Under the pieces are notes generated by a model, which did no database searches, was not told the origin of the DNA, and worked only from the letters and a program-made list of their open reading frames with translations. Made by a program: the position numbers and the translations under genes. Positions 28,566-36,833 of a stretch of DNA of 37,279 bases are shown piece after piece (positions within the stretch are counted from its first letter, which is position 1; each line of letters opens with the position of its first letter). The stretch comes from Limnobacter sp. Its GTDB lineage: Bacteria > Pseudomonadota > Gammaproteobacteria > Burkholderiales > Burkholderiaceae_E. The stretch is from the NCBI GenBank assembly GCA_012513825.1, contig JAAZBL010000480.1, positions 1-37,279 of the forward strand, read 5' to 3'.

Positions 28566-29327
28566 TCAGCGTCGGTCCGAGCCTTCCAGCGTTGCGAGGA
28601 ACGCCTCGTCTTCGGCGCTCAGGCGCCCGGCGCTTCGTGCCCTGGCGACCAGGTCCGGACGCCGCTCGGCCGTCGTCGCCAGCGCCCTTTCGCGGCGCCA
28701 GCGAGCGATACGCGCATGGTGACCCGACATCAGCGGCTCGGGAACCGGCACGCCCTCGAAGACCTCGGGCCGCGTGTAGTGCGGGCAGTCGAGCAGGCCG
28801 TCGGCAAACGAATCGCAGCGCGTCGAAGCCTCGTCGTTCATCGCGCCCGGCAGCAGCCGGACGACGGCGTCGATCAGCAGCATCGCCGGCAGTTCGCCGC
28901 CCGAGACGACGAAGTCGCCGATCGAGATCTCCTCGTCGACGTAGCGATCGAGCAGCCGCTGGTCGATTGCCTCGTAGCGCCCGGCCACCAGAACCGCGCC
29001 CTCGGATTCGGCGAGCCGACGCGCGCGAGCGTCGTCGAAACGCGAGCCCTGCGGCGACAGCGCGATGACCGGCCGCCCACCCGTACCGGCGGCCTTGGCC
29101 GCGACGATCGCGTCGGCCAGCGGCTGCGCCAGCATCACCATGCCCGGACCGCCGCCGTACGGGCGATCGTCGACGCGTCGGTAGGGATCGGTCGTGAAGT
29201 CGCGCGGGTTGTGGCTGGCGAACTGCCACAGCCCGCGCTGCAGTGCGCGGCCGGTGATGCCGAAGCGGGTCACCGCATCGAACATCTCGGGAAAGATCGA
29301 GACGACGTCGAACCTGGGTGCTGACAT
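28566..29327 (-). CDS. trmD: tRNA (guanine-N1)-methyltransferase
   Basis: TrmD methylates G37 beside the anticodon of tRNAs for Leu, Pro and Arg and prevents +1 frameshifts. The ATG at 29327 gives [20 protein letters not shown] and 253 residues. SPOUT trefoil-knot motifs are present: [68 protein letters not shown] and [30 protein letters not shown]. The ORF-track start adds 23 unrelated residues. It lies 43 bp after rimM. Confidence 0.97.
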   Translation of the reverse strand: MSAPRFDVVSIFPEMFDAVTRFGITGRALQRGLWQFASHNPRDFTTDPYRRVDDRPYGGGPGMVMLAQPLADAIVAAKAAGTGGRPVIALSPQGSRFDDARARRLAESEGAVLVAGRYEAIDQRLLDRYVDEEISIGDFVVSGGELPAMLLIDAVVRLLPGAMNDEASTRCDSFADGLLDCPHYTRPEVFEGVPVPEPLMSGHHARIARWRRERALATTAERRPDLVARARSAGRLSAEDEAFLATLEGSDRR

Positions 29328-29370
29328 GGATTCCCGCTGCGAGCCGCCCGCGCGGTCCTGGAGTTCGGGA

Positions 29371-29937
29371 TCAGAAATCGGGATCCCAGTCGGCAACGAT
29401 ACGACGCGCCGGTACGTCGACCTCGGGCACGTGCGTCGAGACGAAGGGGATCAGCCGCTCTCGACCCTGCGGGTCGCGCACGCGCAGCAGTGGGTGTGCG
29501 CCGTGGTCGTCGAGCCCCTCGACGAGGCCGAGCTCGACGCCGTCGGGCGTGGCGACGAGACAGCCGATCAGGTCGACCCAGTAGAACTCGTCGTCGCCGG
29601 CCGGCGGAAACTCGCTGCGGTCGACGGCAACCTCGCAGCCGCGAAATGTGTCGGCGACTTCCTTCGCGTCGACGCCCTCGACGGCGGCGAGCAGGATGTC
29701 ACCCTGCACCTTGCAGCGCAGCACCTCGAACTCGGCAGGCAGTGTCGGCAGCCCGGGACGGGATGCTCGATCGCCCGGCATGGCCGTACCCGGCAGGGCG
29801 GGACGGTGGAACAGCCAGCGCCGCGCCGTCAGAAGGACCGATTCGTTCGGATCGTTGAACGGCTCGATGCGCAGCCAGCCGCGCACCCCGTAGCTGCCGA
29901 CGATCCGGCCGACCACGACGGGTCGGCCCGTGGACAC
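29371..29937 (-). CDS. rimM: 16S rRNA processing protein RimM
   Basis: RimM is a 30S maturation factor that binds S19 and helps fold the 16S 3' domain. The GTG at 29937 (GGAG nine bases upstream) gives 188 residues. The RimM N-terminal barrel ([24 protein letters not shown]) is followed by the PRC-barrel half ([35 protein letters not shown] and [22 protein letters not shown]). It is slightly longer than many, with an Ala/Pro/Gly-rich loop around residues 45-65. rpsP ends 25 bp upstream; the ORF-track start lies inside rpsP. Confidence 0.96.
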   Translation of the reverse strand: MSTGRPVVVGRIVGSYGVRGWLRIEPFNDPNESVLLTARRWLFHRPALPGTAMPGDRASRPGLPTLPAEFEVLRCKVQGDILLAAVEGVDAKEVADTFRGCEVAVDRSEFPPAGDDEFYWVDLIGCLVATPDGVELGLVEGLDDHGAHPLLRVRDPQGRERLIPFVSTHVPEVDVPARRIVADWDPDF

Positions 29938-29962
29938 CGGAGGCGACTCCGGTGTGCCGGAA

Positions 29963-30232
29963 TCAGGCCGCCGCCGCAACGGGCGTCTGTTTCTTCTGAT
30001 AGTCGCGAACGAGACGGGCAACGGTGGGGGACAACTGCGCACCCTGCTTCTGCCAGTGCTCGATACGGTCGAGCGACAGCACCAGGCCGTTCTCGGACTC
30101 GGCCGCTACCGGGTTGAAAAAACCGATCCGCTCGATGAAGCGACCGTCACGGCGGCTGTGCTTGTCGGTGGCGACGATGTGATAAAACGGGCGCTTCTTG
30201 GCGCCGCCGCGCGTGAGGCGGATGACGACCAT
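29963..30232 (-). CDS. rpsP: 30S ribosomal protein S16
   Basis: S16 is an early-assembly small-subunit protein. The 89 residues begin [41 protein letters not shown] and contain [21 protein letters not shown], all standard. It is the first gene of the cluster and follows a near-consensus promoter. The Ala-rich end (TPVAAAA) is a normal variation. Confidence 0.98.
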   Translation of the reverse strand: MVVIRLTRGGAKKRPFYHIVATDKHSRRDGRFIERIGFFNPVAAESENGLVLSLDRIEHWQKQGAQLSPTVARLVRDYQKKQTPVAAAA

Positions 30233-30267
30233 ATCGGTATCCTTTGTCCGTGGGCGGAAAACCGTAA

Positions 30268-30296
30268 ATTATAGCCCGACGCCCGGCGGCTCACAA
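30268..30296 (-). promoter_or_regulatory. Sigma-70 promoter of the rpsP operon
   Basis: On the minus strand TTGTGA (30296-30291) and a perfect TATAAT (30273-30268) are separated by exactly 17 bp. The -35 hexamer overlaps the stop codon of the upstream radical SAM gene. The predicted leader is about 30 nt. Confidence 0.85.
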
Positions 30297-31487
30297 TGTC
30301 TGAAACAACGAGCCCTGCGCCGGGACCTCGCACTCGCGTGCCGGTCGCCGCGAATCGCCGGCAGCAGGGACCGGGCCACGCGCCGGCGGCACGAACAGGT
30401 CGCTGCGCAGATCGACGCGCTCCCGGTTCAGTCCCAGGCGCCGCACCGCGAGCTGGAACCGCAGCCGAAGCAGCTCGGCCCAGGCGCCCTGCCCCTTCAT
30501 CCGGCTGAAGAAGCGGGGGTCGTTGACACGCGGCCCGTCGGGCGCTTCGCCGCGCATTTCGCGAAGCCGGTTCATCACGCGCCTGGCCCGATCCGGATAG
30601 GCGCTGGCGAGCCAGTCGCCGAATACCTCGCGCAATTCCCAAGGCAGGCGCAGGATCGTATAGAACGCGCTGGTCGCCCCCGCATCGGCCGCCTGCCCGA
30701 GGATCGCCTCGAGTTCGGGTTCGTTGAGGAAAGGCGCCAGCGGTGCGACCGAAACGCCGACGGGTATCCCGGCATCGCTCAGCCGGCGGATCGTGCGCAG
30801 CCTTCGCCACGGCGCCGCAGCGCGCGGCTCCCAGGCGCGGGCGAGACGCGCGTCGAGCGTGGTGATCGTGACATAGACGGCGGCAAGCCGCTTCCTGGCC
30901 ATCGGCGCCAGCAGATCGATGTCGCGCTCGACCAACGCCGACTTCGTGACGATCGTCAGCGGGTGCGAGCAGGCGGCCAGCTCCTCGAGGACCTGTCGGG
31001 TAATCCGGTATTCGCGCTCGATCGGCTGGTAGGCGTCGGTCGCCGCTCCGATGTTGATCGGCGCGCAGCGATAGCCGGGTGCCGACAATTCCGCGCGCAG
31101 TCGCTCGGCGGCGTTGACCTTGGCCCTGAGCCGCGTTTCGAAGTCCAGCCCGGGCGACAGTCCCAGATAGGCATGCGTCGGGCGCGCGAAACAATAGATG
31201 CAGCCATGTTCGCAGCCGCGATACGGATTGATCGCCCGATCGAACGGAACATCGGGCGACTGGTTGCGCGACAGGATGCGGCGGGCATGTTCGTTGCTGA
31301 CTTCGGTGCGCAACGGTGGCAATTCGCTGTCGTCGCGATACCAGCCGTCGTCGATCGGCGCCCGATCGAGCTGCTCGAACCGACCGGCCGGTTGCGATAC
31401 TGCGCCCCGGCCGCGCTGCACGACCGAAACACACGCGTTCGACGCCGGTTCGCTCGGAGTACCGCTGCCAGGCCGACGACTGTTCAT
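30291..31487 (-). CDS. PA0069-type radical SAM protein
   Basis: This 398-residue iron-sulfur enzyme has the radical SAM cluster motif CEHGCIYC (C-x3-C-x2-C, about residues 92-99) preceded by INPYRG and followed by FARPTHAYLGLSPGLDFETRL, the PA0069/SPL-like family signature. Further markers are INIGAATDAYQPIEREYRITRQVLE and TKSALVERDIDLLA. The biochemical reaction of this family is not established; it is related to spore photoproduct lyase. The start is ATG 31487 or GTG 31493. No ribosome site is visible, and a promoter-like element ends only six bases before the ATG. Its stop codon forms part of the rpsP -35 box. Confidence 0.9.
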   Translation of the reverse strand: MNSRRPGSGTPSEPASNACVSVVQRGRGAVSQPAGRFEQLDRAPIDDGWYRDDSELPPLRTEVSNEHARRILSRNQSPDVPFDRAINPYRGCEHGCIYCFARPTHAYLGLSPGLDFETRLRAKVNAAERLRAELSAPGYRCAPINIGAATDAYQPIEREYRITRQVLEELAACSHPLTIVTKSALVERDIDLLAPMARKRLAAVYVTITTLDARLARAWEPRAAAPWRRLRTIRRLSDAGIPVGVSVAPLAPFLNEPELEAILGQAADAGATSAFYTILRLPWELREVFGDWLASAYPDRARRVMNRLREMRGEAPDGPRVNDPRFFSRMKGQGAWAELLRLRFQLAVRRLGLNRERVDLRSDLFVPPARGPVPAAGDSRRPARECEVPAQGSLFQTL

Positions 31488-31493
31488 AAACAC

Positions 31494-31522
31494 AGTATGC
31501 GCCGACCTGCGCGCCGGTGCAA
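31494..31522 (-). promoter_or_regulatory. Possible promoter giving a leaderless radical SAM mRNA
   Basis: On the minus strand TTGCAC and CATACT are separated by 17 bp, and the expected start, seven bases after the -10, coincides with the A of the ATG at 31487. The hexamer matches are moderate (3/6 and 4/6). Confidence 0.3.
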
Positions 31523-31558
31523 GGCACCGACTGCAAACCGCTGCGGTAAGCTCGCCCG

Positions 31559-32968
31559 ATGATCGTCAGTTGTCCTTCTTGCGGCCGCTCGAACCCGCCC
31601 TGGGCGAGCCATTGCGCGAAATGCGGCGCGCAGCTCGACGCGGCCGGTCACGTCGAGGCACGCCGCGAAACCGGGACGACCGAGCATGCCGGACCGCCTG
31701 CCGTGGGGCAGGCGCTCGCCGACGAGGCGAACGACAAGCTCGCGCCCGAAAGCACCGCTGCGGCCGGGCGGGGCGAGCCGGCGGACCGCCGGGCAGATCG
31801 CGGGCCTGCCGACGACGATCTCGGCGTTCCGGTAGCGAAGCCCGCAGCCGGCTCTCCATGGCCGGAGTTGCCGCCGGATGCCCTTGCCCCGTTCCTCGAG
31901 CCGGAAACGCCCGGCAGCGAAGCGACGGTGCCGACAGGCGCTCGCCGAACGAACGAACCGCCGTCGGCGCGGGCCCCGGTCCGCACGGAGAAGGATCCGC
32001 TCGCCGGCCTCGAGCCGCTACCTGCGCCGGAACCCCGGCTCGGCGTCGAGCGGCTGATCCCGACCCGGGAAGCGCTCGCGCCGCCGCCGGCGCACCCGTC
32101 GGAGCCGGTATTGCCTCCGCCCTCGCCGGTCGAAGCGGCGCTGGGCAAGCCGGCCTTCTCGGACCCGCCGCTGCCCGATCCATCACGGCTCGATGCGCCG
32201 TCGCAGCCCGCGCCCCCGAAGGGTCCGCTGCACGCGGGCCCGCCGTCGCGAGCGGTCCGTTCCGACAGTCCGCCGCCCGCCGGCGCGCCGCGCGAGCATT
32301 CGCTGCGCCAGGATCCGCTGAACCAGGAGCCGCTGCCCCAGGATCCGCTGCGCCAGCCGCCGTTGCTTCGTGAACCGGCGCTCGCCCGGTCCGACCCGGA
32401 TCTGAGGACTCCCGGCGACCGGGAGCTGCCGCTCCCTTCGCTTCGAGCCGACGTCGACGTCGACCCCGCCACCGAGCGCGTCCCCGAGTTCGGCCCCGCA
32501 CTCGAACCGGATACCGCAGGGCACGGCGCGATCGAGCGCTTCGGCTCGGCTCGCGAGCTGTCGGCGGCCCGCCGCTTCGCCGACGGCGCCGCTGCAGCGG
32601 CCGCCGCGGCGCAGCGCGTGGAACCGACGCTGGATCCCGACGCGGTGACCGTGACCGGCGACCCGAACTTCCCGGCCGGCGACGACGATCCGGTCTACGG
32701 CGCCTTGCCGCCGCTGGCCGGCGAGCGGGCCGGCGGCGAACGGACCATCGCCCCGGCGATCCAGGTATGGAGCGACACCCGACGCCGCCGGGCCTGGCGT
32801 CGCACGGGGCTGGCCATCGTGGCGATCGCGCTGGTGCTCGCCGGGGGTGCCGCCGCCATCGCACTGATCCGGCTGACGGCCGGCGACGTGCCGGCGTCCG
32901 AGTTGAGCGTTGCCGAGGTCGTCGATCGCGTTACCGCGAGGCTTCGCGAGTTCGGGCTGCTGCCCTGA
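31559..32968 (+). CDS. Zinc-ribbon, proline-rich, C-terminally membrane-anchored protein of unknown function
   Basis: The 469-residue protein starts with a zinc ribbon (CPSCGRSNPPWASHCAKCGAQL, residues 5-26). About 370 residues of Pro/Glu/Ala/Arg-rich, apparently disordered sequence follow. One transmembrane helix (TGLAIVAIALVLAGGAAAIALIRL, about 417-440) leads into a short conserved-looking tail (DVPASELSVAEVVDRVTARLREFGLLP). There is no signal peptide, so the ribbon should lie in the cytoplasm. The middle contains a 15-bp DNA repeat. I do not recognise a family beyond the zinc ribbon, and no function is proposed. It diverges from the radical SAM gene and converges with the acyl-CoA dehydrogenase. 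GC codon use matches neighbours. Confidence 0.8.
   Translation: MIVSCPSCGRSNPPWASHCAKCGAQLDAAGHVEARRETGTTEHAGPPAVGQALADEANDKLAPESTAAAGRGEPADRRADRGPADDDLGVPVAKPAAGSPWPELPPDALAPFLEPETPGSEATVPTGARRTNEPPSARAPVRTEKDPLAGLEPLPAPEPRLGVERLIPTREALAPPPAHPSEPVLPPPSPVEAALGKPAFSDPPLPDPSRLDAPSQPAPPKGPLHAGPPSRAVRSDSPPPAGAPREHSLRQDPLNQEPLPQDPLRQPPLLREPALARSDPDLRTPGDRELPLPSLRADVDVDPATERVPEFGPALEPDTAGHGAIERFGSARELSAARRFADGAAAAAAAAQRVEPTLDPDAVTVTGDPNFPAGDDDPVYGALPPLAGERAGGERTIAPAIQVWSDTRRRRAWRRTGLAIVAIALVLAGGAAAIALIRLTAGDVPASELSVAEVVDRVTARLREFGLLP
32301..32375. repeat. 15-bp tandem repeat, five units, in the zinc-ribbon gene
   Basis: Units such as CGCTGCGCCAGGATC and CGCTGAACCAGGAGC repeat, the last two with drift. 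They encode pentapeptides of the form PL(R/N/P)Q(D/E/P) at about residues 248-272. Confidence 0.75.
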
Positions 32969-32977
32969 GCGGGCAGC
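32959..32977. terminator. Hairpin spanning the zinc-ribbon gene stop
   Basis: GCTGCCC-TGAGC-GGGCAGC is a perfect 7-bp stem with the TGA stop in its loop. It sits between two convergent genes and could act in either direction. No T-run is present. Confidence 0.35.
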
Positions 32978-33014
32978 CTCCCGGCGAGGCCCGGCCAGGG
33001 CCGCACCGCTTCGA

Positions 33015-34823
33015 TCAGAACTGATCGACCTCCAGCGCAAGCACGCCGGCGGCGCCTTCGAGGATCGAACTCGCCAGCGCCGGCGCCTGGTTCAGGAGGT
33101 GGTCGGCGTGGAAACGCGAGGTTCCGATCTTCGCCTTCAGGAAAGCGGCGTCGGCATTCCCGTCGCCCAGCAGCCTGTCGGCGGCCAGCGCACCGCGCGC
33201 CAGTTGCCAGCCCGACAGCACGATGCCGGCGAGCTTCAGGTACGGCACGCTGCCTGCGAAGACCGCGCGAACGTCGGATTTCATGTTCGAGACGACGAAA
33301 TCGACGGCCGCTTCGAGCGCGCGGCTGCCGTCGGCCAGGCGCTTGCCGACGGCCTGGAGGTCGGCGCTGCGGCTGCCCAGCAGCTCCGCCTCGGTTGCAC
33401 GAACCTGCTCGATCAGCGCCTTCGCGACCGCACCGCCGTCGCGCGAGGTCTTGCGCCCGACGAGGTCGTTGGCCTGGATCGCGGTCGTGCCTTCGTAGAT
33501 CGTCAGGATGCGCGCGTCGCGATAGAACTGCGCCGCCCCGGTCTCCTCGATGAAGCCCATGCCGCCATGCACCTGCACACCGAGCGACGCGACCTCGATC
33601 GACATCTCGGTCGACCAGCCCTTGACGATCGGCACGAGGAACTCGTAGGCCGCCATGCTCTGCCGGCGCAGCTCGGGATCGGGAGAATGATGGGCGATGT
33701 CCGAGCGCGAAGCCGCGTAATAGGCCAGCGCGCGCGCTGCTTCGACGTGCGCGCGCATCGTCATCAGCATCCGGCGTACGTCGGGATGCTGGACGATGGC
33801 CACCGGGCCGGGCGAGCCGGCGACATCGCGGCTCTGCACCCGCTCCTTCGCGAATGCGGCCGCCTTCTGGTACGCGCGCTCGGCCACCGCGATGCCCTGG
33901 ATCCCGACCGCGAAGCGCGCCGAGTTCATCATGACGAACATGTACTCGAGGCCGCGATTCTCCTCGCCCACGAGGTAGCCGATGGCGCCGGGACCGACCT
34001 CGCCCTTGTCGTCGCCGTAGACGAGCACCGCGGTCGGACTCGCCTTGATCCCCAGCTTGTGCTCGATCGAGGTGCACCAGACGTCGTTGCGCTTGCCGAG
34101 CTTGCCGCTGCCGTCGTCGACGAATTTCGGCACGATGAACAGCGAGATGCCCTTGACGCCTTCGGGCGCGTCGGGCGTGCGGGCCAGCACCAGGTGGACG
34201 ATGTTGTCCGCCATGTCGTGCTCGCCGAAGGTGATGAAGATCTTCTGGCCCGAGATCCGGTAGCTGCCGTCGGGCTGCGGCACCGCCTTCGCGCGCACCA
34301 GCGACAGGTCGGAACCCGCCTGCGGCTCGGTCAGGTTCATCGTGCCGGTCCATTCGCCCGAGATCATCTTCGGCAGGTAGGCCTGTTTCTGCTCGTCGGA
34401 CCCGGCGGTCAGCAAGGCCTCGGTGGCGCCGTCGGTGAGCAGCGGGCACAACGCGAACGACAGGTCGGCGGCATTCAGCATCTCGATGCACGGCGTGCCG
34501 ATCAGCTTGGGCAGCCCCTGGCCACCGTAGTCGACCGGGTGCTGGATCCCCTGCCAGCCCCCCTCGGCGAACTGCCGGAACGCTTCGCGATAGCCGGGCG
34601 AGGTCGTGACGACGCCGTCGGACAGCGTGGACGGCATCTCGTCGCCGCCGCGGCCGAGCGGCGCCACGACGCCCTCGTTGAAGCGGGCACACTCTTCGAG
34701 CACCGCCTGGGCGGTATCGATGCCGGCATCCTCGAAGCCCGGCAGTTGCGCCACGGCTTGCAGCTCGGCGACATGCTCGAGCGTGAACAGCATGTCCTTC
34801 AGGGGGGCCTTGTACGCCGACAT
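33015..34823 (-). CDS. Acyl-CoA dehydrogenase, DmdC-like subfamily
   Basis: This FAD enzyme introduces a 2,3-double bond into an acyl-CoA and passes electrons to ETF. The 602-residue length, the N-terminal SAYKAPLKDMLFTLEHVAEL and the C-terminal extra domain are typical of the long DmdC-like group that includes methylmercaptopropionyl-CoA dehydrogenase. Core motifs are MNLTEPQAGSDLS (FAD/substrate), ISGQKIFITFGEHDM, QVHGGMGFIEETGAAQFYRD and ILTIYEGTTAIQANDLVGRK with the expected catalytic glutamate region. The ATG at 34823 has GGAG six bases upstream. The substrate chain cannot be read. It follows etfBA, its electron acceptor genes, but an intrinsic terminator lies between. Confidence 0.93.
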   Translation of the reverse strand: MSAYKAPLKDMLFTLEHVAELQAVAQLPGFEDAGIDTAQAVLEECARFNEGVVAPLGRGGDEMPSTLSDGVVTTSPGYREAFRQFAEGGWQGIQHPVDYGGQGLPKLIGTPCIEMLNAADLSFALCPLLTDGATEALLTAGSDEQKQAYLPKMISGEWTGTMNLTEPQAGSDLSLVRAKAVPQPDGSYRISGQKIFITFGEHDMADNIVHLVLARTPDAPEGVKGISLFIVPKFVDDGSGKLGKRNDVWCTSIEHKLGIKASPTAVLVYGDDKGEVGPGAIGYLVGEENRGLEYMFVMMNSARFAVGIQGIAVAERAYQKAAAFAKERVQSRDVAGSPGPVAIVQHPDVRRMLMTMRAHVEAARALAYYAASRSDIAHHSPDPELRRQSMAAYEFLVPIVKGWSTEMSIEVASLGVQVHGGMGFIEETGAAQFYRDARILTIYEGTTAIQANDLVGRKTSRDGGAVAKALIEQVRATEAELLGSRSADLQAVGKRLADGSRALEAAVDFVVSNMKSDVRAVFAGSVPYLKLAGIVLSGWQLARGALAADRLLGDGNADAAFLKAKIGTSRFHADHLLNQAPALASSILEGAAGVLALEVDQF

Positions 34824-34848
34824 CTGTCACTCCATCAATGCGAAAGCG

Positions 34849-34880
34849 AAAAACGGCCGTTCCGTCGCCGGATCGGCCGT
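34849..34880 (-). terminator. Intrinsic terminator between etfA and the acyl-CoA dehydrogenase gene
   Basis: On the minus strand ACGGCCG and CGGCCGT form a perfect 7-bp stem around a 14-nt loop, followed immediately by a run of T (CCGTTTTTCG). Only 25 bp separate the T-run from the dehydrogenase ATG. Confidence 0.7.
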
Positions 34881-34899
34881 AGGGTCTCCATCATCGCAT

Positions 34900-34920
34900 C
34901 CGCCCGAAACGATCGGGCGG
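34900..34920 (-). terminator. Hairpin after etfA
   Basis: CCGCCCGA and TCGGGCGG form a perfect 8-bp stem around a 5-nt loop, 18 bp after the etfA stop. It has no T-run and may protect the etfBA mRNA end or work with the next terminator. Confidence 0.5.
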
Positions 34921-34938
34921 ACCGGTTGCCGCCGGATC

Positions 34939-35871
34939 TCAGCCGAGCTCCTTGACCAGCTCGGGAACGACCGTGAACAGGTCGCCGACCAGACCGTAGT
35001 CGGCCACGCCGAAGATCGGCGCTTCCTCGTCCTTGTTGATCGCGACGATGACCTTGCTGTCCTTCATGCCGGCCAGGTGCTGGATCGCACCGGAGATGCC
35101 GACGGCGATGTAAAGCTGCGGCGCGACGATCTTGCCCGTCTGCCCGACCTGCCAGTCGTTCGGCGCGTAACCGGCGTCGACGGCCGCGCGCGATGCGCCC
35201 ATCGCTGCGCCGAGCTTGTCGGCGAGCGGCTCGAGCAGGTGGAAGTTCTCGGCCGAGCCCATGCCGCGTCCGCCCGAGACGACGACCTTGGCGCCGGTCA
35301 GTTCGGGGCGGTCGCTCTTGGCCAGTTCGCGGCCGACGAAGCTCGACTTGCCCGAGTCGGTCACCGCATCGACCTTTTCGACCGCCGCCGAGCCGCCGCT
35401 GGCCGCGGCCGCATCGAAGGCCGTACCGCGCACGGTGATCACTTTCACCGGATCGGCCGATTGCACGGTGGCAATCGCGTTGCCTGCGTAGATCGGACGC
35501 GTGAAGGTGTCGGGCGATTCGACGCTGGTGATCTCGGAGATCTGCGCAACGTCGAGCTTGGCGGCCACCCTCGGCGCGACGTTCTTGCCGTGCGCGGTGG
35601 CGGGAAACAGGATGTGGCTGTAGCCGTCGGCGACGGCCAGCACCTGCGCGGCGACGTTCTCGGCCAGTTGATCGGCCAGTTGCGGCGCGTCGGCCAGCAG
35701 GACCTTCGTGACGCCGGCCGCCTGAGCGGCGGCCTGCGCGACGGCTTCGCATCCGGAGCCCGCCACCAGCACGGTGACGTCGCCACCCGTCTGCGCGGCC
35801 GCGGTAATCGTGTTCAGCGTCGCCCCCTTGAGCGTCGCGTTGTCGTGTTCGGCGATTACGAGAGCTGCCAT
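34939..35871 (-). CDS. etfA: Electron transfer flavoprotein alpha subunit
   Basis: EtfA with EtfB carries electrons from acyl-CoA dehydrogenases to ETF:quinone oxidoreductase. The 310 residues contain the C-terminal FAD-binding domain: [21 protein letters not shown], then [27 protein letters not shown]-type [20 protein letters not shown] and [25 protein letters not shown]. The N-terminal domain ([25 protein letters not shown]) is standard. It follows etfB by 16 bp. Confidence 0.97.
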   Translation of the reverse strand: MAALVIAEHDNATLKGATLNTITAAAQTGGDVTVLVAGSGCEAVAQAAAQAAGVTKVLLADAPQLADQLAENVAAQVLAVADGYSHILFPATAHGKNVAPRVAAKLDVAQISEITSVESPDTFTRPIYAGNAIATVQSADPVKVITVRGTAFDAAAASGGSAAVEKVDAVTDSGKSSFVGRELAKSDRPELTGAKVVVSGGRGMGSAENFHLLEPLADKLGAAMGASRAAVDAGYAPNDWQVGQTGKIVAPQLYIAVGISGAIQHLAGMKDSKVIVAINKDEEAPIFGVADYGLVGDLFTVVPELVKELG

Positions 35872-35887
35872 GTCGTGTGCCCCTTTC

Positions 35888-36637
35888 TCAGATCACTTTC
35901 GCTTCGTTCTTCAGCTTGTCGACCAGCGTGGCGACATCGGGCACCTTGATCCCGGCCTTGCGACCCGGCGGATCGGAAACCTTCAGCGTCTTGAGGCGCG
36001 GCGCCGGGTCGACACCCAGGTCCGCAGGCTTGACGTTGTCGAGCGGCTTCTTCTTCGCCTTCATGATGTTGGGCAGCGTGACGTAACGCGGCTCGTTCAG
36101 GCGCAGGTCGGTCGTGATCACCGCCGGCAGCGCGATCGAGACCGTTTCGAGCCCGCCGTCGACCTCGCGCGTGACCTGGGCCTTGCCGTCGGCGACCTCG
36201 ACCTTCGAGGCGAAGGTGGCCTGCGGCATTTCGGCCAGCGCGGCCAGCATCTGGCCGGTCTGGTTCGCGTCGTCGTCGATCGCCTGCTTGCCCAGGATCA
36301 CGAGCTGCGGCTGTTCCTTGTCGACCAGCGCCTTGAGCAGCTTGGCCACCGCCAGCGGCTGCAGTTCCGCATCGGTCTCGACGAGGATGGCCCGGTCCGC
36401 GCCGATCGCCATCGCGGTGCGCAGCGTTTCCTGGCAGGACACCGGCCCGCAGGAGACGGCCACGATCTCGGTCGCCACGCCCTTCTCCTTCAAGCGTACG
36501 GCCTCTTCGACGGCAATCTCGTCGAACGGGTTCATCGACATCTTCACATTGGCGATGTCCACACCGGTCTGGTCGCTCTTGACGCGCACCTTCACGTTGT
36601 AGTCCACCACGCGCTTCACGGGGACGAGGATCTTCAT
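35888..36637 (-). CDS. etfB: Electron transfer flavoprotein beta subunit
   Basis: EtfB is the AMP-binding partner of EtfA. The ATG at 36637 (AGAGG five bases upstream) gives [20 protein letters not shown] and 249 residues. The hallmark [19 protein letters not shown] and the C-terminal ETF-beta signature region ([30 protein letters not shown]) are present. The ORF-track TTG start at 36673 overlaps a TATAAT and is unlikely. Upstream lie a proximal -10 box and, ~170 bp away, a strong promoter embedded in twin MarR-type operators. Confidence 0.97.
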   Translation of the reverse strand: MKILVPVKRVVDYNVKVRVKSDQTGVDIANVKMSMNPFDEIAVEEAVRLKEKGVATEIVAVSCGPVSCQETLRTAMAIGADRAILVETDAELQPLAVAKLLKALVDKEQPQLVILGKQAIDDDANQTGQMLAALAEMPQATFASKVEVADGKAQVTREVDGGLETVSIALPAVITTDLRLNEPRYVTLPNIMKAKKKPLDNVKPADLGVDPAPRLKTLKVSDPPGRKAGIKVPDVATLVDKLKNEAKVI

Positions 36638-36672
36638 CGAGGCCTCTCGGATCTGGGGTGGGTGAGGAATCA

Positions 36673-36678
36673 ATTATA
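36673..36678 (-). promoter_or_regulatory. Proximal -10 box of etfB
   Basis: The minus strand has a perfect TATAAT 35 bp before the etfB ATG. The -35 region is GC-rich with no clear hexamer. It could be a second, weaker promoter independent of the distal operators. Confidence 0.45.
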
Positions 36679-36781
36679 GGTACCGGGAGCGACGGCCGCA
36701 GAACATCGGAAGCGACGGCCGAATGCCGTCGAAGCCCGCAGCGGACGCTTCGCGATCGGCCGGACCGGCAGGGCCCGGCAG

Positions 36782-36800
36782 GTGTCAACCTGGTTGACAC
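36782..36800. promoter_or_regulatory. MarR-type operator 1
   Basis: GTGTCAACCTGGTTGACAC is a perfect 19-bp palindrome (two 9-bp arms around a central T). It contains the TTGACA -35 hexamer of the marR-direction promoter and lies at the predicted start site of the etfB-direction promoter. Binding by the adjacent MarR protein is inferred from position and symmetry. Confidence 0.85.
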
Positions 36801-36822
36801 GGCGATTATCGTGCGCGACGAT
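36794..36822 (+). promoter_or_regulatory. Promoter of the MarR gene
   Basis: A perfect TTGACA (36794-36799), inside operator 1, is followed after 17 bp by GACGAT (36817-36822), a 3/6 match to the -10. The predicted start near 36829 lies in operator 2. Confidence 0.5.
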
Positions 36823-36833
36823 GTTCGTGTCAA
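36805..36833 (-). promoter_or_regulatory. Strong sigma-70 promoter toward etfB
   Basis: On the minus strand a perfect TTGACA (36833-36828), inside operator 2, is followed after exactly 17 bp by GATAAT (36810-36805), a 5/6 match. The predicted start near 36798 lies in operator 1, giving a ~160-nt etfB leader. Confidence 0.75.

Noticed and set aside
32910-34955. 681-residue plus-strand ORF
   Set aside because: It is antisense to the acyl-CoA dehydrogenase gene, whose minus-strand product has clear family motifs.
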